Shown here: positions 14,715-23,278 of the stretch, in pieces
Layout of the letters: the number at the start of each line of letters is the position of its first letter
Numbering within the stretch: the stretch's first letter is position 1
From: DAIPKP01 sp964545875
Lineage (GTDB): Bacteria; Synergistota; Synergistia; Synergistales; Aminiphilaceae
Length of the DNA stretch: 28,194 bases
Direction of reading: 5' to 3'
Assembly: GCA_964545875.1 (NCBI GenBank)
Contig: CAZJHH010000020.1
Span: forward strand, 1-28,194
Translations under genes and position numbers: made by a program
The notes under the pieces: model-generated
What the model was told of the DNA's origin: nothing
Seen by the model: only the letters and a program-made list of their open reading frames with translations
The model's database searches: none

Positions 14715-16453
14715 TGTGTACCCTCGGCCCCGCCTGCAGCTCCCTGGAAACCCTTCTCGCCATGGCGGAAGAGGGCATGGATGTGGCCCGGTTCAATTTC
14801 AGTCACGGAGAGTACGAGGGGCACGCAAAGAACCTCGAGCTTGTCCGGCAAGTGGAGAAGGAGCGGAAACGCCCTCTGGCGGCTCTTCTGGATACCAAGG
14901 GCCCCGAAATCCGTACGGGTCTTCTGAAAAATCATGAGCCGGTGCTCCTCGAAAACGGACAGACCTTTTGTCTTACCACCCGGCCTCTGGAAGGATCCTG
15001 CCGGGAAGTCTCCATTAGTTATGACGAACTTCCCCGGGAAGTGGCTCCGGGAATGGATATCTTTATCGACGACGGCACGTTGCAGCTTTTGGTGGAGGAA
15101 ATCCGGGGAGAAGATATTCTCTGCAAGGTTCTCGTGGGAGGAGAGTTGGGAGAGCGCAAGGGAATCAACGTTCCCGACGCATCTCTCTCGGTGCCCACCC
15201 TTACCGAGAAGGACCGGGAGGACATCCGCTGGGGGCTGGAGCACGAGATGGAGTACATAGCGGTTTCCTTCGTGCGAAGCCGGGATGATGTGCTGGAGGT
15301 TCTCCGGGTTATGGAAGAGCTCGGAGGCCAGAACACCATGAAAATCATCGCCAAGATCGAAACCAAGCAGGCCGTGGAGGCCCTGGAAGAGATCGCCGAA
15401 GTAGTGGACGGCATGATGGTAGCCCGGGGAGATTTGGGCGTGGAGATCCCCACCGAAGATGTGCCGCTGCAGCAGAAGCGTATTATCGACGTTTGTCGCG
15501 CTCAGGGGAAACCCGTCATCGTGGCCACCCAGATGCTGGATTCCATGATCCGAAATCCCCGGCCCACCCGGGCGGAGGCGAATGATGTGGCCAACGCGGT
15601 GCTTGACGGGGCAGATGCGGTGATGCTCTCCGGAGAAACCGCCAAGGGAAAGTATCCTTTGGAGTCCGTACGGACCATGAAGAAAATCGTTCTTCGGGTG
15701 GAGCAGGAGCATGTGCGGTGGGGGCGGCAGACTTCTCTTCCGGTTTATGCTACCACGGTGCCCGACTCTGTAAGCCATGCGGCCACCCAAATCGCTCGGG
15801 AGCTTCACGCCAAGGCGATACTTTCGCTTACCAAGAGCGGTAGCACCAGTTCCATGGTAAGCAAATACCGTCCCGAATGTCCCATCATTGCCGCCACTCC
15901 CAGCCTCCGCACCTGGCGGCAGCTCTCCCTGGTGTGGGGACTTCATCCTCTCCTCAGCCGAGAGGCACCATCCATTGAACAGGCCTTGAATGCCGCTATC
16001 ATGTCGGCCCTGGAGGAGGAGGCCCTGGAGGAGGGAGATCTGGTGGTTTCCACGGCAGGGCTTCCCGTAGGCATTCCGGGAACCACGAATATGGTGCAGG
16101 TGCACACCGTGGGAAGCATCCTCGTGAAGGGACTTTCACTCAGCCGCAAGGAGGCCACCGGTCGGGTATGCAAGGCCCTCGTGTCTCAAGATGCGGAGGG
16201 AAAGATCCGGGATGGGGATATCCTTGTGGTTCGGGAGACGGATAAGAGCTTTGTTCCCGCCATGAGAAAGGCCGGAGCGATTATCGCGGAAGAGGGAGGA
16301 CTCACCAGCCACGCAGCCATCGTGGCGCTGAATCTTGGAATTCCCTGTATCGTAAGTGCCCGGGGAGCCATGAAAGAGCTGGAAGACGGGGCTCTGGTCA
16401 CCGTGGATGGCTCTCGGGGAGTAGTCTATGGAGGCAAGGTGAAGCTTCATTAA
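14696..16453 (+). CDS. pyk: Pyruvate kinase with C-terminal PEP-utiliser domain
   Basis: Pyruvate kinase converts phosphoenolpyruvate and ADP to pyruvate and ATP in glycolysis. The 585-residue protein starts at ATG 14696, inside the end of the TRAP-like gene, with GGAGGAGA eight bases upstream. RKAKIVCTLGPACSS and VARFNFSHG mark the barrel. KIIAKIETKQAVE, MVARGDLGVEIP and VATQMLDSMIRNPRPTRAE contain the Lys, Glu and substrate-binding residues. After the normal C-terminal domain comes an extra domain with GGLTSHAAIVALNLGIPCIV (His near residue 538), the PEP-utiliser swivelling-His domain also found in Bacillus-type Pyk. Translation is probably coupled to the TRAP gene through the overlap. Confidence 0.96.
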   Translation: MRKAKIVCTLGPACSSLETLLAMAEEGMDVARFNFSHGEYEGHAKNLELVRQVEKERKRPLAALLDTKGPEIRTGLLKNHEPVLLENGQTFCLTTRPLEGSCREVSISYDELPREVAPGMDIFIDDGTLQLLVEEIRGEDILCKVLVGGELGERKGINVPDASLSVPTLTEKDREDIRWGLEHEMEYIAVSFVRSRDDVLEVLRVMEELGGQNTMKIIAKIETKQAVEALEEIAEVVDGMMVARGDLGVEIPTEDVPLQQKRIIDVCRAQGKPVIVATQMLDSMIRNPRPTRAEANDVANAVLDGADAVMLSGETAKGKYPLESVRTMKKIVLRVEQEHVRWGRQTSLPVYATTVPDSVSHAATQIARELHAKAILSLTKSGSTSSMVSKYRPECPIIAATPSLRTWRQLSLVWGLHPLLSREAPSIEQALNAAIMSALEEEALEEGDLVVSTAGLPVGIPGTTNMVQVHTVGSILVKGLSLSRKEATGRVCKALVSQDAEGKIRDGDILVVRETDKSFVPAMRKAGAIIAEEGGLTSHAAIVALNLGIPCIVSARGAMKELEDGALVTVDGSRGVVYGGKVKLH

Positions 16454-16492
16454 CGAAACACTAGAAATATAAAGAAAAGGAGAGCCCCATAC

Positions 16493-17335
16493 ATGTCGTT
16501 GATCGGTGTTCATGTTTCCGTTGCAGGGGGGCTCCACAGGGCTTTCGAAAGAGGAGAGGCCCTTGATTGTGAGGCTATTCAAATATTCACGAAAAACCAG
16601 CTTCAATGGAGAGCTGCTCCCCTTGGGATGGGAAAAGAGATGCGTTTTATCGAGGCCTGGGGAAAAAGCTCCATCCGAAAAGTGGTGGCCCACGCAGCCT
16701 ACCTCATCAACCTCGCCGCTCCCGAAGAAGACCTGCGCCGTCGAAGTCGGGAGGCGTTAAAAGATGAACTTTTCCGGTGTGATGCCTTAGGAATTCAGGA
16801 TCTTGTGCTTCATCCGGGGAGCCATCGGGAGAGCGGAGAAGCCCGGGGGTTGGAGAGAATCGTGGAAGGCCTGGAGGAAGGACTTGAGGAAACCCGGGGT
16901 ACCGGAGTGCGGATTCTTCTGGAAACCATGCCCGGTCAGGGGAGCGTTCTCGGGTATAAACTGGAACATTTTTCTGATATATTGGAAGAGCTTCAATGGC
17001 ATTCCCGGGTGGGGCTCTGTCTTGATACATGCCACCTTTTCGCGGCGGGGTACGACATAACCTCCTTCCGGGGATATTCCTCCTTTGTGCGTTCCTTGGA
17101 TAAAAAAATCGGGGTCGAGCGGGTCTGGTGCTGGCACTGCAACGACAGTAAGGAACCTCTCGGAAGCGGTAAGGATCGCCACGCCCACTTGGGAGAGGGG
17201 GAGATGGGGCTCGGGATTTTCGGGCACATTCTGAACGATCCTTTGTGGGAAGATGTTCCCTGCATTTTGGAAACTCCTAAAACCCCTCCGGGAGATGCGG
17301 CGAACATGGCTCTTCTTCGAAAAAGCCGTGGTTAA
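16493..17335 (+). CDS. nfo: Endonuclease IV (AP endonuclease)
   Basis: This gene encodes 280 residues, the usual length. The enzyme cuts DNA at abasic sites and removes blocking 3' groups in base-excision repair, using three zinc ions. The metal ligands can be followed in order: His67, His107 in LHPGSH, Glu144 in LLETMPGQG, Asp178 and His181 in DTCHLFAAGYD, His215 in HCNDSK, Asp228 and His230 in DRHAHLGEG, and Glu260 in LETPK. AAGGAG precedes the ATG. The gene begins 39 bases after pyk with no terminator between, so it is probably the last member of the dnaX-to-nfo unit. Confidence 0.96.
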   Translation: MSLIGVHVSVAGGLHRAFERGEALDCEAIQIFTKNQLQWRAAPLGMGKEMRFIEAWGKSSIRKVVAHAAYLINLAAPEEDLRRRSREALKDELFRCDALGIQDLVLHPGSHRESGEARGLERIVEGLEEGLEETRGTGVRILLETMPGQGSVLGYKLEHFSDILEELQWHSRVGLCLDTCHLFAAGYDITSFRGYSSFVRSLDKKIGVERVWCWHCNDSKEPLGSGKDRHAHLGEGEMGLGIFGHILNDPLWEDVPCILETPKTPPGDAANMALLRKSRG

Positions 17336-17517
17336 AAGGGCGGGGAAATGTTTTTCGATAAAGACGGGAGCGTTTGCCTCCCGGGTAGCCGGAAGGAGAA
17401 GTCCAGGTATTTCTCCGAAATTGTTTCCGGCCTTCGGGGTTGCTGTGCCATACGGTGCCTTTCGTTGGTACCGAAGTGGTTTTCTTTCCGGAGAAAAAAC
17501 GAGAAAGGTGGAGTGAC

Positions 17518-18588
17518 GTGTATCCTCGTCTTGTATTTCATGCGGAAGCTCTTGCGGAAAATGTGCGGCATGTGGCCTCTCGATGTGCTCGGGATGGGAT
17601 AACTCTTTGGGGGGTTACGAAGGGTGTTTGTGCTCATCCCAGGATAGCCGAAATTATGGTGCAAAATGGCTGCCGAGCCCTTATGGACAGCCGTATGAAG
17701 AATATCGAAGCCCTGAGAAAGCAGAATCTGGGCGTGCCTCTGTGGCTTCTCCGCATCCCCATGGCTTCGGAAGTGTCACGGCTCGTGCAGTATGCGGATG
17801 GAGCAGTGGTATCCATGGCGGAAACCGTGCATCTTCTTCATGATGCCTGTGCGGAGAGGCGTCACCCCTTTGAAGTGATGCTCATGGTGGATATCGGGGA
17901 TCTTCGTGAAGGTATCTGGCCCGACGAAGTGGATTCTCTGGCAGAGGCATTCAGTGCCTGTTCCCGGGTTCGCTGTGTGGGGGTCGCGGCAAACTGGGGG
18001 TGTTACGGCGGAGTCCTTCCCACGGAGGAGAATGAAAAACATCTCATTTCGGTGGGACGCCTTCTTGAGGGGCGCCTGGGACAGCCTCTTACGTATTTCT
18101 CCGGAGGCAACTCATCGGCCCTTTCGCTTCTCGAAAAGGAAGGGCTTCCCTCCCGGATCAATCACCTTCGGGTGGGCGAGGCGGTTCTCCTGGGAACGGA
18201 TGTAACCAACATGCGTTCTTTTCCCTGGCTTCGGCAGGATACCATGGAGTTTCAGGCGGAAATCGTGGAACTTCGCAGAAAACCCAGTGTCCCCCTGGGA
18301 GAACGGGGAGCGGATGCTTTCGGGAACATACCCCAATTCGAGGATAGGGGCCTTCGGCTTCGGGCCATCGTGGCCATGGGACGTCAGGATGTACGCCTTG
18401 AAGGGCTTACTCCTGCGGATCCCCGGATGACTATTCTTGGGGCTTCCAGTGATCACATGATTCTCGATGTAGAGGATGCGGGTTCTCTGAAAATGGGAGA
18501 CGTGATTTCTTTTCGCCCGGATTACGGCGCCATGCTTCAGGGCGTTACGTCGGCCTATGTGGAGAAGTGCGTTCGGGAAGAGCGGTAA
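17518..18588 (+). CDS. Ornithine racemase-like PLP enzyme (fold-III alanine racemase N-terminal family)
   Basis: This gene encodes 356 residues. I chose the GTG at 17518-17520 because AGGTGGAG lies just upstream and the protein then begins MYPRLVFHAEALAENVRHV, as in clostridial ornithine racemase (Orr) proteins. The PLP lysine is expected at K35 in WGVTKGVCAHP. RALMDSRMKNIEAL, LLRIPMASEV and VMLMVDIGDLREG follow in the Orr order, as does a GGNSSAL phosphate-binding stretch. Orr interconverts L- and D-ornithine in amino-acid fermentation; other family members act on alanine or are uncharacterised (YhfX group). It stands first in a run with cdaA, cdaR, glmM, galU and glmS, so a D-amino acid for the cell wall is also possible. 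Substrate is inferred. Confidence 0.82.
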   Translation: MYPRLVFHAEALAENVRHVASRCARDGITLWGVTKGVCAHPRIAEIMVQNGCRALMDSRMKNIEALRKQNLGVPLWLLRIPMASEVSRLVQYADGAVVSMAETVHLLHDACAERRHPFEVMLMVDIGDLREGIWPDEVDSLAEAFSACSRVRCVGVAANWGCYGGVLPTEENEKHLISVGRLLEGRLGQPLTYFSGGNSSALSLLEKEGLPSRINHLRVGEAVLLGTDVTNMRSFPWLRQDTMEFQAEIVELRRKPSVPLGERGADAFGNIPQFEDRGLRLRAIVAMGRQDVRLEGLTPADPRMTILGASSDHMILDVEDAGSLKMGDVISFRPDYGAMLQGVTSAYVEKCVREER

Positions 18589-18597
18589 AAATTCAGT

Positions 18598-19464
18598 TTG
18601 GGCGGAGGTGCCGTTATCACTCTCTTTTCTTTTTCCCTAGGCTGGCAGGACACCATCGATATTCTGGTGGTAACCATTATCCTGTACAAGCTTTTTCTTC
18701 TCTTTGTGGATACCCGGGTTATGGGGCTTCTCAAATGGCTCCTGGCTCTCGGGGCAGTGGTGATGCTGTCTCGCATTTTTCAGCTTGCCACACTCTCCTG
18801 GCTTTTGGCGAAGATGGTGACCATCTCCATCTTTTCCATACCCATCATTTTTCAGCCCGAACTTCGGCGCCTCATGGAGAGCATGGGAAGGGAGAAAACT
18901 CTCAAGCGCGAGCGGGGAGTAGAGAGGGCGGAACTTTTCGCCGACCGGGTTTCCCGGGCTCTTATGGACCTTCGTTCCCGGGGCATCGGGGGACTTTTCG
19001 TCTTCCAGCGCCAGACGGGTCTGAAGAACGCCCTCCGTTCGGGAGTTCCCGTGTATGCCGAGGTGTCCCAGGAATTGCTGGTATCTCTTTTCTGGAAGGG
19101 AAATCCTCTGCACGACGGGGCGGTCATCCTGGATCGGGAGCGCATTCTTGCAGCGGCCTGCTATCTTCCTCTTACGGAAAACATCGAACTTTCCCGGTGG
19201 CTCGGAACCCGGCATAGGGCGGCTCTCGGAATAAGCGAGGAGTCCGATGCCATATGCCTGGTGGTGTCCGAGGAGACCCGGGAAATTTCCATGGCCGTAA
19301 ACGGATATATATCTCGGGATCTCAACGATGGACAGGTGAAAAAACTGTTGCTTCACTACTTCCAGAGCGAGGACGAAAAATCTCTTACCGATCGGCTGCG
19401 GGAAGAGTTCCGCATGCTCTGGCCGGGAACCGAGGGGGAGGAAAAAGAAGATGAAAAAGCTTGA
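18598..19464 (+). CDS. cdaA: Diadenylate cyclase (c-di-AMP synthase)
   Basis: CdaA makes c-di-AMP from two ATP; the messenger controls potassium uptake, turgor and cell-wall balance. The protein has about 288 residues. Three N-terminal membrane segments (TIDILVVTIILYKLFLLF; LLKWLLALGAVVML; LSWLLAKMVTISIFSIPII) are followed by a DAC domain with HDGAVIL (DGA at 173-175) and GTRHRAALG (RHR at 205-207). The start is uncertain. TTG 18598 is the first usual start codon, but the best Shine-Dalgarno (GGAGG 18604-18608) lies inside that reading and faces ATC 18616, a non-standard start. It is nine bases after the racemase gene and overlaps cdaR by 14 bases. Confidence 0.95.
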   Translation: MGGGAVITLFSFSLGWQDTIDILVVTIILYKLFLLFVDTRVMGLLKWLLALGAVVMLSRIFQLATLSWLLAKMVTISIFSIPIIFQPELRRLMESMGREKTLKRERGVERAELFADRVSRALMDLRSRGIGGLFVFQRQTGLKNALRSGVPVYAEVSQELLVSLFWKGNPLHDGAVILDRERILAAACYLPLTENIELSRWLGTRHRAALGISEESDAICLVVSEETREISMAVNGYISRDLNDGQVKKLLLHYFQSEDEKSLTDRLREEFRMLWPGTEGEEKEDEKA

Positions 19465-20674
19465 TTCCAACTATTTTCGTTCACGTCCCTTCTTGTTTTT
19501 CATCTCCCTGGGAATTTCCGTACTTCTCTGGTTTTTTGTCTCCAGCAGCAAGGATCGCGGTATTTCCAGGGATCTTGCGGTCTCTCTGGAGCTGCATAAT
19601 CTTCCTCGGGATCTCGTGATTCTCGGGGCTCCCGAGAGCGTGGAGGTTCGCATCGCGGGGTCCGCCTCCCAGTTGAGCCGGCTTGCTCCCAAGAATGTGC
19701 ATGCCTTCGTGAACCTTCAGGGCCTTCATCCTGGAGTTTATACGCTGCCGGTTCGGGCGGAACTGCCCCCTACGTTCGAGCTTCGCGAGATCAGCCCTTC
19801 GGAGGTTTCGCTTCGACTGGTAGCCATGGAGACCCGGGTTTTTACCCCTCAGGTCCGGGTGTTGGGAGACTTTTCCGAAGGAGTTTCACTGGTTCGGGAA
19901 GAAGTGGAGCCCCGGGAAGTTACCGTCACCGCCCCGAAAGAAGTCTTTGAGATCCTCTCTGAGGTGGTGGCGGAAGTGCGTCCCCGGGATCTGGAAATGC
20001 GGGAGAACGACACTCTTTATCCGGTGCCTCTCAAGCCTCGGGGAGACTTCATCCGAACACCGGAGCTTGTCCAGATAACTCCTGGGGAGGTAAAAGTGCT
20101 CTTTTCCCTCTCCCGAAAGGTGGAAAAAAAGCTGCTTCCCGTTTCGCCGGTACTGGTTGGAGAGGTTTCCGGGGATTACCGGATAGGAGAGGTTCGGATT
20201 TCTCCCGAAAAAGTGCTTCTTTCGGGGCCCATGGGTTCCCTGGAAGGAATCCTTTCGCTGGATACGGAACCTCTGGATGTTTCTGGGATGATCCGAGATG
20301 GTTCCTACAAACTCCGGGTTCTTCTTCCTCCGGGGGAAAAAATCGGCGTGGATCCCCGAGAGGTAGAGGTGTCCCTTGAGATTGCCCCTGAGATGAAAGA
20401 AAAAACCTTGCGAAACGTACCTCTCAAGGTGCGGGGAAAGAGTGTTTATCCCTCCTGGGAAGTTTTGCCGCCTCATGTTACGGTCTATCTCGAGGGGCCC
20501 CAAGGGGCTCTGGATCTGGTTACTTCGGAAACCCTCGAAGCCTTTGTGGACGTGACGAACCTGGTTTCCCGTAAGATCAGCGTGCCCATCCGGGTAACTC
20601 CGGGAGCCGAAGGCGTGGTGGTACTGGGTACGGTTCCGGAAAATGCCACGGTATACGCAAAAATTGGCGATTGA
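19451..20674 (+). CDS. cdaR: YbbR-domain protein, regulator of diadenylate cyclase
   Basis: This gene encodes 407 residues: a short basic start (MKKLDSNYFRSRP), one membrane segment (FLFFISLGISVLLWFFVSSS) and a long extracytoplasmic beta-rich part. Four YbbR-type repeats can be traced by their recurring ends (for example VSLELHNLPRDLVILGAPESV; PRVFTPQ-type starts; KLLPVSPVLVGEVSGDYRI; KTLRNVPLKVRGK). CdaR binds CdaA through its membrane part and adjusts c-di-AMP synthesis. The cdaA-cdaR-glmM order is widely conserved in Firmicutes and relatives. The ATG overlaps the end of cdaA. Length is normal for a multi-repeat YbbR protein. Confidence 0.92.
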   Translation: MKKLDSNYFRSRPFLFFISLGISVLLWFFVSSSKDRGISRDLAVSLELHNLPRDLVILGAPESVEVRIAGSASQLSRLAPKNVHAFVNLQGLHPGVYTLPVRAELPPTFELREISPSEVSLRLVAMETRVFTPQVRVLGDFSEGVSLVREEVEPREVTVTAPKEVFEILSEVVAEVRPRDLEMRENDTLYPVPLKPRGDFIRTPELVQITPGEVKVLFSLSRKVEKKLLPVSPVLVGEVSGDYRIGEVRISPEKVLLSGPMGSLEGILSLDTEPLDVSGMIRDGSYKLRVLLPPGEKIGVDPREVEVSLEIAPEMKEKTLRNVPLKVRGKSVYPSWEVLPPHVTVYLEGPQGALDLVTSETLEAFVDVTNLVSRKISVPIRVTPGAEGVVVLGTVPENATVYAKIGD

Positions 20675-20719
20675 CGAAAGCCTCGAAGGAGTGCCGTGCC
20701 TCTTAATACGAAGGGATGA

Positions 20720-22114
20720 ATGTGCATAATGAAAGAAATCTCCATGTCCGAAAAGAGGAGAAAACTTTTCGGAACCGACGGTGTCCGGGATGAGGCAAAC
20801 CGGGGGAATATGACTCCGGAACTGGCCCTGAGGCTTGCCCAGGGATATGTGGCCTTTCTTCGCAAAAAAGATCCTTCCGCTGAAAAGCTTACCCTCTGTA
20901 TAGGAAACGATACGAGGCGTTCCAGCGATATGATAGCTTCCGCCTGTGCCGCCGGAGCCATGTCCGCCGGAGCCGGAGTGATTTCCCTGGGGGTTATTCC
21001 CAGCCCCGGAGTGAGCCACACCATCCGTTCTCTGGAGGCTTCCGGAGGAATCATGGTGAGCGCTTCCCATAATTCTTGGGAATATAACGGAATCAAGCTT
21101 TTTTCCCGAACCGGCGAGAAACTGAGTGATGCGGATGAGTTAAGGGTGGAAGAAGAGATTCTTGGAGATGCCTCTCTTTTGGAATATCGAGAGAAAATAG
21201 GCACTCGAAAAGCCCTGGACATGCGCAATGGCTCGTACTTTGAAGCTTTTAAGGCCTGTCTGAGAGAATTGCCCTCCCTCGAAAAGCCCTTGGTGGTGGA
21301 TTGTGCCCATGGAGCGGCAAGCTCTCTCTTGAAGGAATGTCTTGCAGTGACCGGACGGAAGGACATCCTTTGCATCGGTGGAGATCCTTTGGGAACGAAC
21401 ATTAATGAGAAGGCGGGAGTCATGGATATGACCCCTCTTGCCCAGGAAGTTCGAAGCCGGGGAGGCTCCTGCGGAATGGCCTTCGATGGAGATGCGGATC
21501 GTGTGCTTCTCGTGGATTCCCTGGGGCGCCAGATCAACGGAGACATTATGCTGTGGATCCTTGGACGCTGGATGAAAAAAAACAACCCCTCCGGAGCGGG
21601 GGTAGTGGCTACGGTGATGAGCAACCTCGCCCTGGAGGAACATCTGAAGGAGGCGGGAATTCCCTTTTACCGCTGTCCCGTGGGAGACCGGTATGTACTG
21701 GAAAAGATGAAGGAAATCGGAGCTTCTCTGGGAGGAGAGCAGTCGGGACACCTTATCGCCTTTCCTCACTTTGTTTCCGGAGACGGCCCCCGAGGAGGCT
21801 TCCTTTTTCTTCGGGCCTGTGCGGAGCTTGGAGAAAACCTGGATACTCTGGTGGATCGTTTCGGATCCTATCCCCAGCATCTCGAAAATATTCGGGTGTC
21901 AAATAAGGAGGAGGCTCTCCACTCTCCGGAGCTGGAAGAAAAAAGACGGCATTACGAAAAAAAGCTTGCCCCTCACGGAAGGGTTTTTATCCGGCCTTCG
22001 GGAACAGAACCGCTTATCCGGATTCTCGTGGAGAGTAAAGATCCGGATGCCATCTCTGAAGCGGTGGAGGATCTCAAAGCCTGTATACTCCTTTCGGGGG
22101 GAGGTAAAAAATAG
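20720..22114 (+). CDS. glmM: Phosphoglucosamine mutase
   Basis: GlmM converts glucosamine-6-phosphate to glucosamine-1-phosphate, the second step to UDP-GlcNAc for peptidoglycan. The protein has 464 residues. The start could be ATG 20720 (AAGGGA close by), 20729 or 20744; the family's conserved sequence begins at KLFGTDGVRDEAN. The phosphoserine loop is VSASHNSWEYNG (Ser near 116; the usual Pro after Asn is Ser here). The metal loop AFDGDADRV, the sugar-specificity loop GEQSGH and the phosphate-binding RPSGTEPLIRILVES are all present. GlmM of other bacteria is inhibited by direct contact with CdaA or influences its activity, which fits the neighbouring genes. Confidence 0.96.
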   Translation: MCIMKEISMSEKRRKLFGTDGVRDEANRGNMTPELALRLAQGYVAFLRKKDPSAEKLTLCIGNDTRRSSDMIASACAAGAMSAGAGVISLGVIPSPGVSHTIRSLEASGGIMVSASHNSWEYNGIKLFSRTGEKLSDADELRVEEEILGDASLLEYREKIGTRKALDMRNGSYFEAFKACLRELPSLEKPLVVDCAHGAASSLLKECLAVTGRKDILCIGGDPLGTNINEKAGVMDMTPLAQEVRSRGGSCGMAFDGDADRVLLVDSLGRQINGDIMLWILGRWMKKNNPSGAGVVATVMSNLALEEHLKEAGIPFYRCPVGDRYVLEKMKEIGASLGGEQSGHLIAFPHFVSGDGPRGGFLFLRACAELGENLDTLVDRFGSYPQHLENIRVSNKEEALHSPELEEKRRHYEKKLAPHGRVFIRPSGTEPLIRILVESKDPDAISEAVEDLKACILLSGGGKK

Positions 22115-22188
22115 AGACGAGAAACGGAAGCTCCGGGATATCCAAAGTTCCGGAGAGGATGTACGGAAGCACAAAAGGAGGCGTTTTT

Positions 22189-23100
22189 TTGCGTACACTC
22201 ACCACATGTCTGTTCCCTGTAGCGGGGCTTGGAACCCGCTTTCTTCCTGCTACCAAGGAGATCCCCAAGGAGATGATGCCTCTCCTGGACCGGCCGATCA
22301 TTCATTACGGAGTGGAGGAAGCGGTTCAGTCTGGATGTACCGACGTGGTTTTTGTTACCGGTCGGGGCAAACGATCCATCGAGGATTATTTCGACCGTTC
22401 ACCGGAACTCGAAGAACTCCTTGAAAACCGAGGCAAGCAGGATCTTTGCGAAATGGTGCGCACCATCTCGCAGATGGCCCGGTTCGCCTACGTTCGCCAA
22501 AACGAACCTCTGGGATTAGGACATGCGGTGCTTTGCGGAGAGGCCATCTGCCGCAACGCTCCCTTTGGCGTCATTCTCCCGGATGACGTTATGCTGGGGA
22601 ATCCTCCGGTGCTCCGGCAGCTTATGGATGTTCAGGCTCGTTTCGGAGGTTCCGTGGTGGCTCTGGAGGAAGTGCCCCGGGAACATGCTTCCCGTTACGG
22701 CATCGTAAAGGGGGAAATCCTCGGGGAAGGAATCTGGAAGATTACGGATCTCGTGGAAAAACCCGACCCCGCCGAGGCGCCTTCGAACCTTGCCATCATG
22801 GGACGGTATGTGCTTTCTCCGGGAATTTTCGACGAGCTTCACGCCCTCTCTCCCGGAGCGGGGGGGGAGTATCAGCTTACGGATGCCCTCCGGGGCCTTA
22901 TGGAAAAGGAGCCTCTCTGGGGAGTGGTTTACCGGGGAGAGCGCCTGGATTGCGGTACCAAGGAGAGCTGGCTCGAAGCAACGGTACGGCTGGCGTCCAA
23001 GGATCCTGAAATGCGGGAGATGATTCGCAGAATCGCTCTCGAAGAGGGGAGAGATGCGAAGGGAGAAGAAAGACATTCTGAAAATGCGTCCGAAAGCTAA
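22189..23100 (+). CDS. galU: UTP-glucose-1-phosphate uridylyltransferase
   Basis: GalU makes UDP-glucose from glucose-1-phosphate and UTP for glycans and envelope polymers. I chose the TTG at 22189, seven bases after a perfect AAAAGGAGG, giving 303 residues beginning MRTLTTCLFPVAGLGTRFLP. An in-frame ATG at 22159 exists, but it would place that ribosome-binding site inside the gene. The nucleotide-binding GLGTRFLPATKEIPKEM, EPLGLGHAVLCGE, PDDVMLG and LVEKPDPAEAPSNLA motifs are typical. The C-terminus is acidic and variable. The TAA stop ends at 23100, exactly where the glmS ribozyme begins. Confidence 0.94.
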   Translation: MRTLTTCLFPVAGLGTRFLPATKEIPKEMMPLLDRPIIHYGVEEAVQSGCTDVVFVTGRGKRSIEDYFDRSPELEELLENRGKQDLCEMVRTISQMARFAYVRQNEPLGLGHAVLCGEAICRNAPFGVILPDDVMLGNPPVLRQLMDVQARFGGSVVALEEVPREHASRYGIVKGEILGEGIWKITDLVEKPDPAEAPSNLAIMGRYVLSPGIFDELHALSPGAGGEYQLTDALRGLMEKEPLWGVVYRGERLDCGTKESWLEATVRLASKDPEMREMIRRIALEEGRDAKGEERHSENASES

Positions 23101-23240
23101 GCGCCTGATCCTCCCGGCGAGGAGGATGACGAGGACAGGAGAGTATCGAAAAATCGGCGGATGCTCCTGAGGGTTCGAAAGAAACCCTGGCAAGGTAAAG
23201 GCAAAACTTCCGGGTAACCGGAAGGACAAATCCTTTGCCC
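23101..23240 (+). ncRNA. glmS ribozyme (glucosamine-6-phosphate-activated self-cleaving riboswitch)
   Basis: The sequence begins A|GCGCCTGATCC, matching the conserved cleavage context A-1|G1CGCC. It continues with a P1-type hairpin (ATCCTCC 23108-23114 with GGAGGAT 23121-23127) and the conserved core GACGAGGACAGGAG, TATCGA and TCGGCGGATGCTCCT (23127-23168), closely like the Thermoanaerobacter and Bacillus ribozymes. GGGTT 23171-23175/AACCC 23183-23187 and CTTCCGG 23207-23213/CCGGAAG 23218-23224 form the 3' hairpins. GGCAAGG with CCTTTGCC closes the last domain near 23240. When glucosamine-6-phosphate is plentiful the RNA cuts itself and the downstream glmS message is degraded. The predicted cut is after A23100, the last base of the galU stop codon. 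Confidence 0.95.
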
Positions 23241-23278
23241 TTCTTTCGTGGAAACGGTGAAAGGGGATATACAGGCCT

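Noticed and set aside
17461..17480. T-box-like TTGGTACCGAAG before the racemase gene
   Set aside because: The usual GGGTGGTACCGCG context, specifier stem and terminator are not visible in the 182-base gap.
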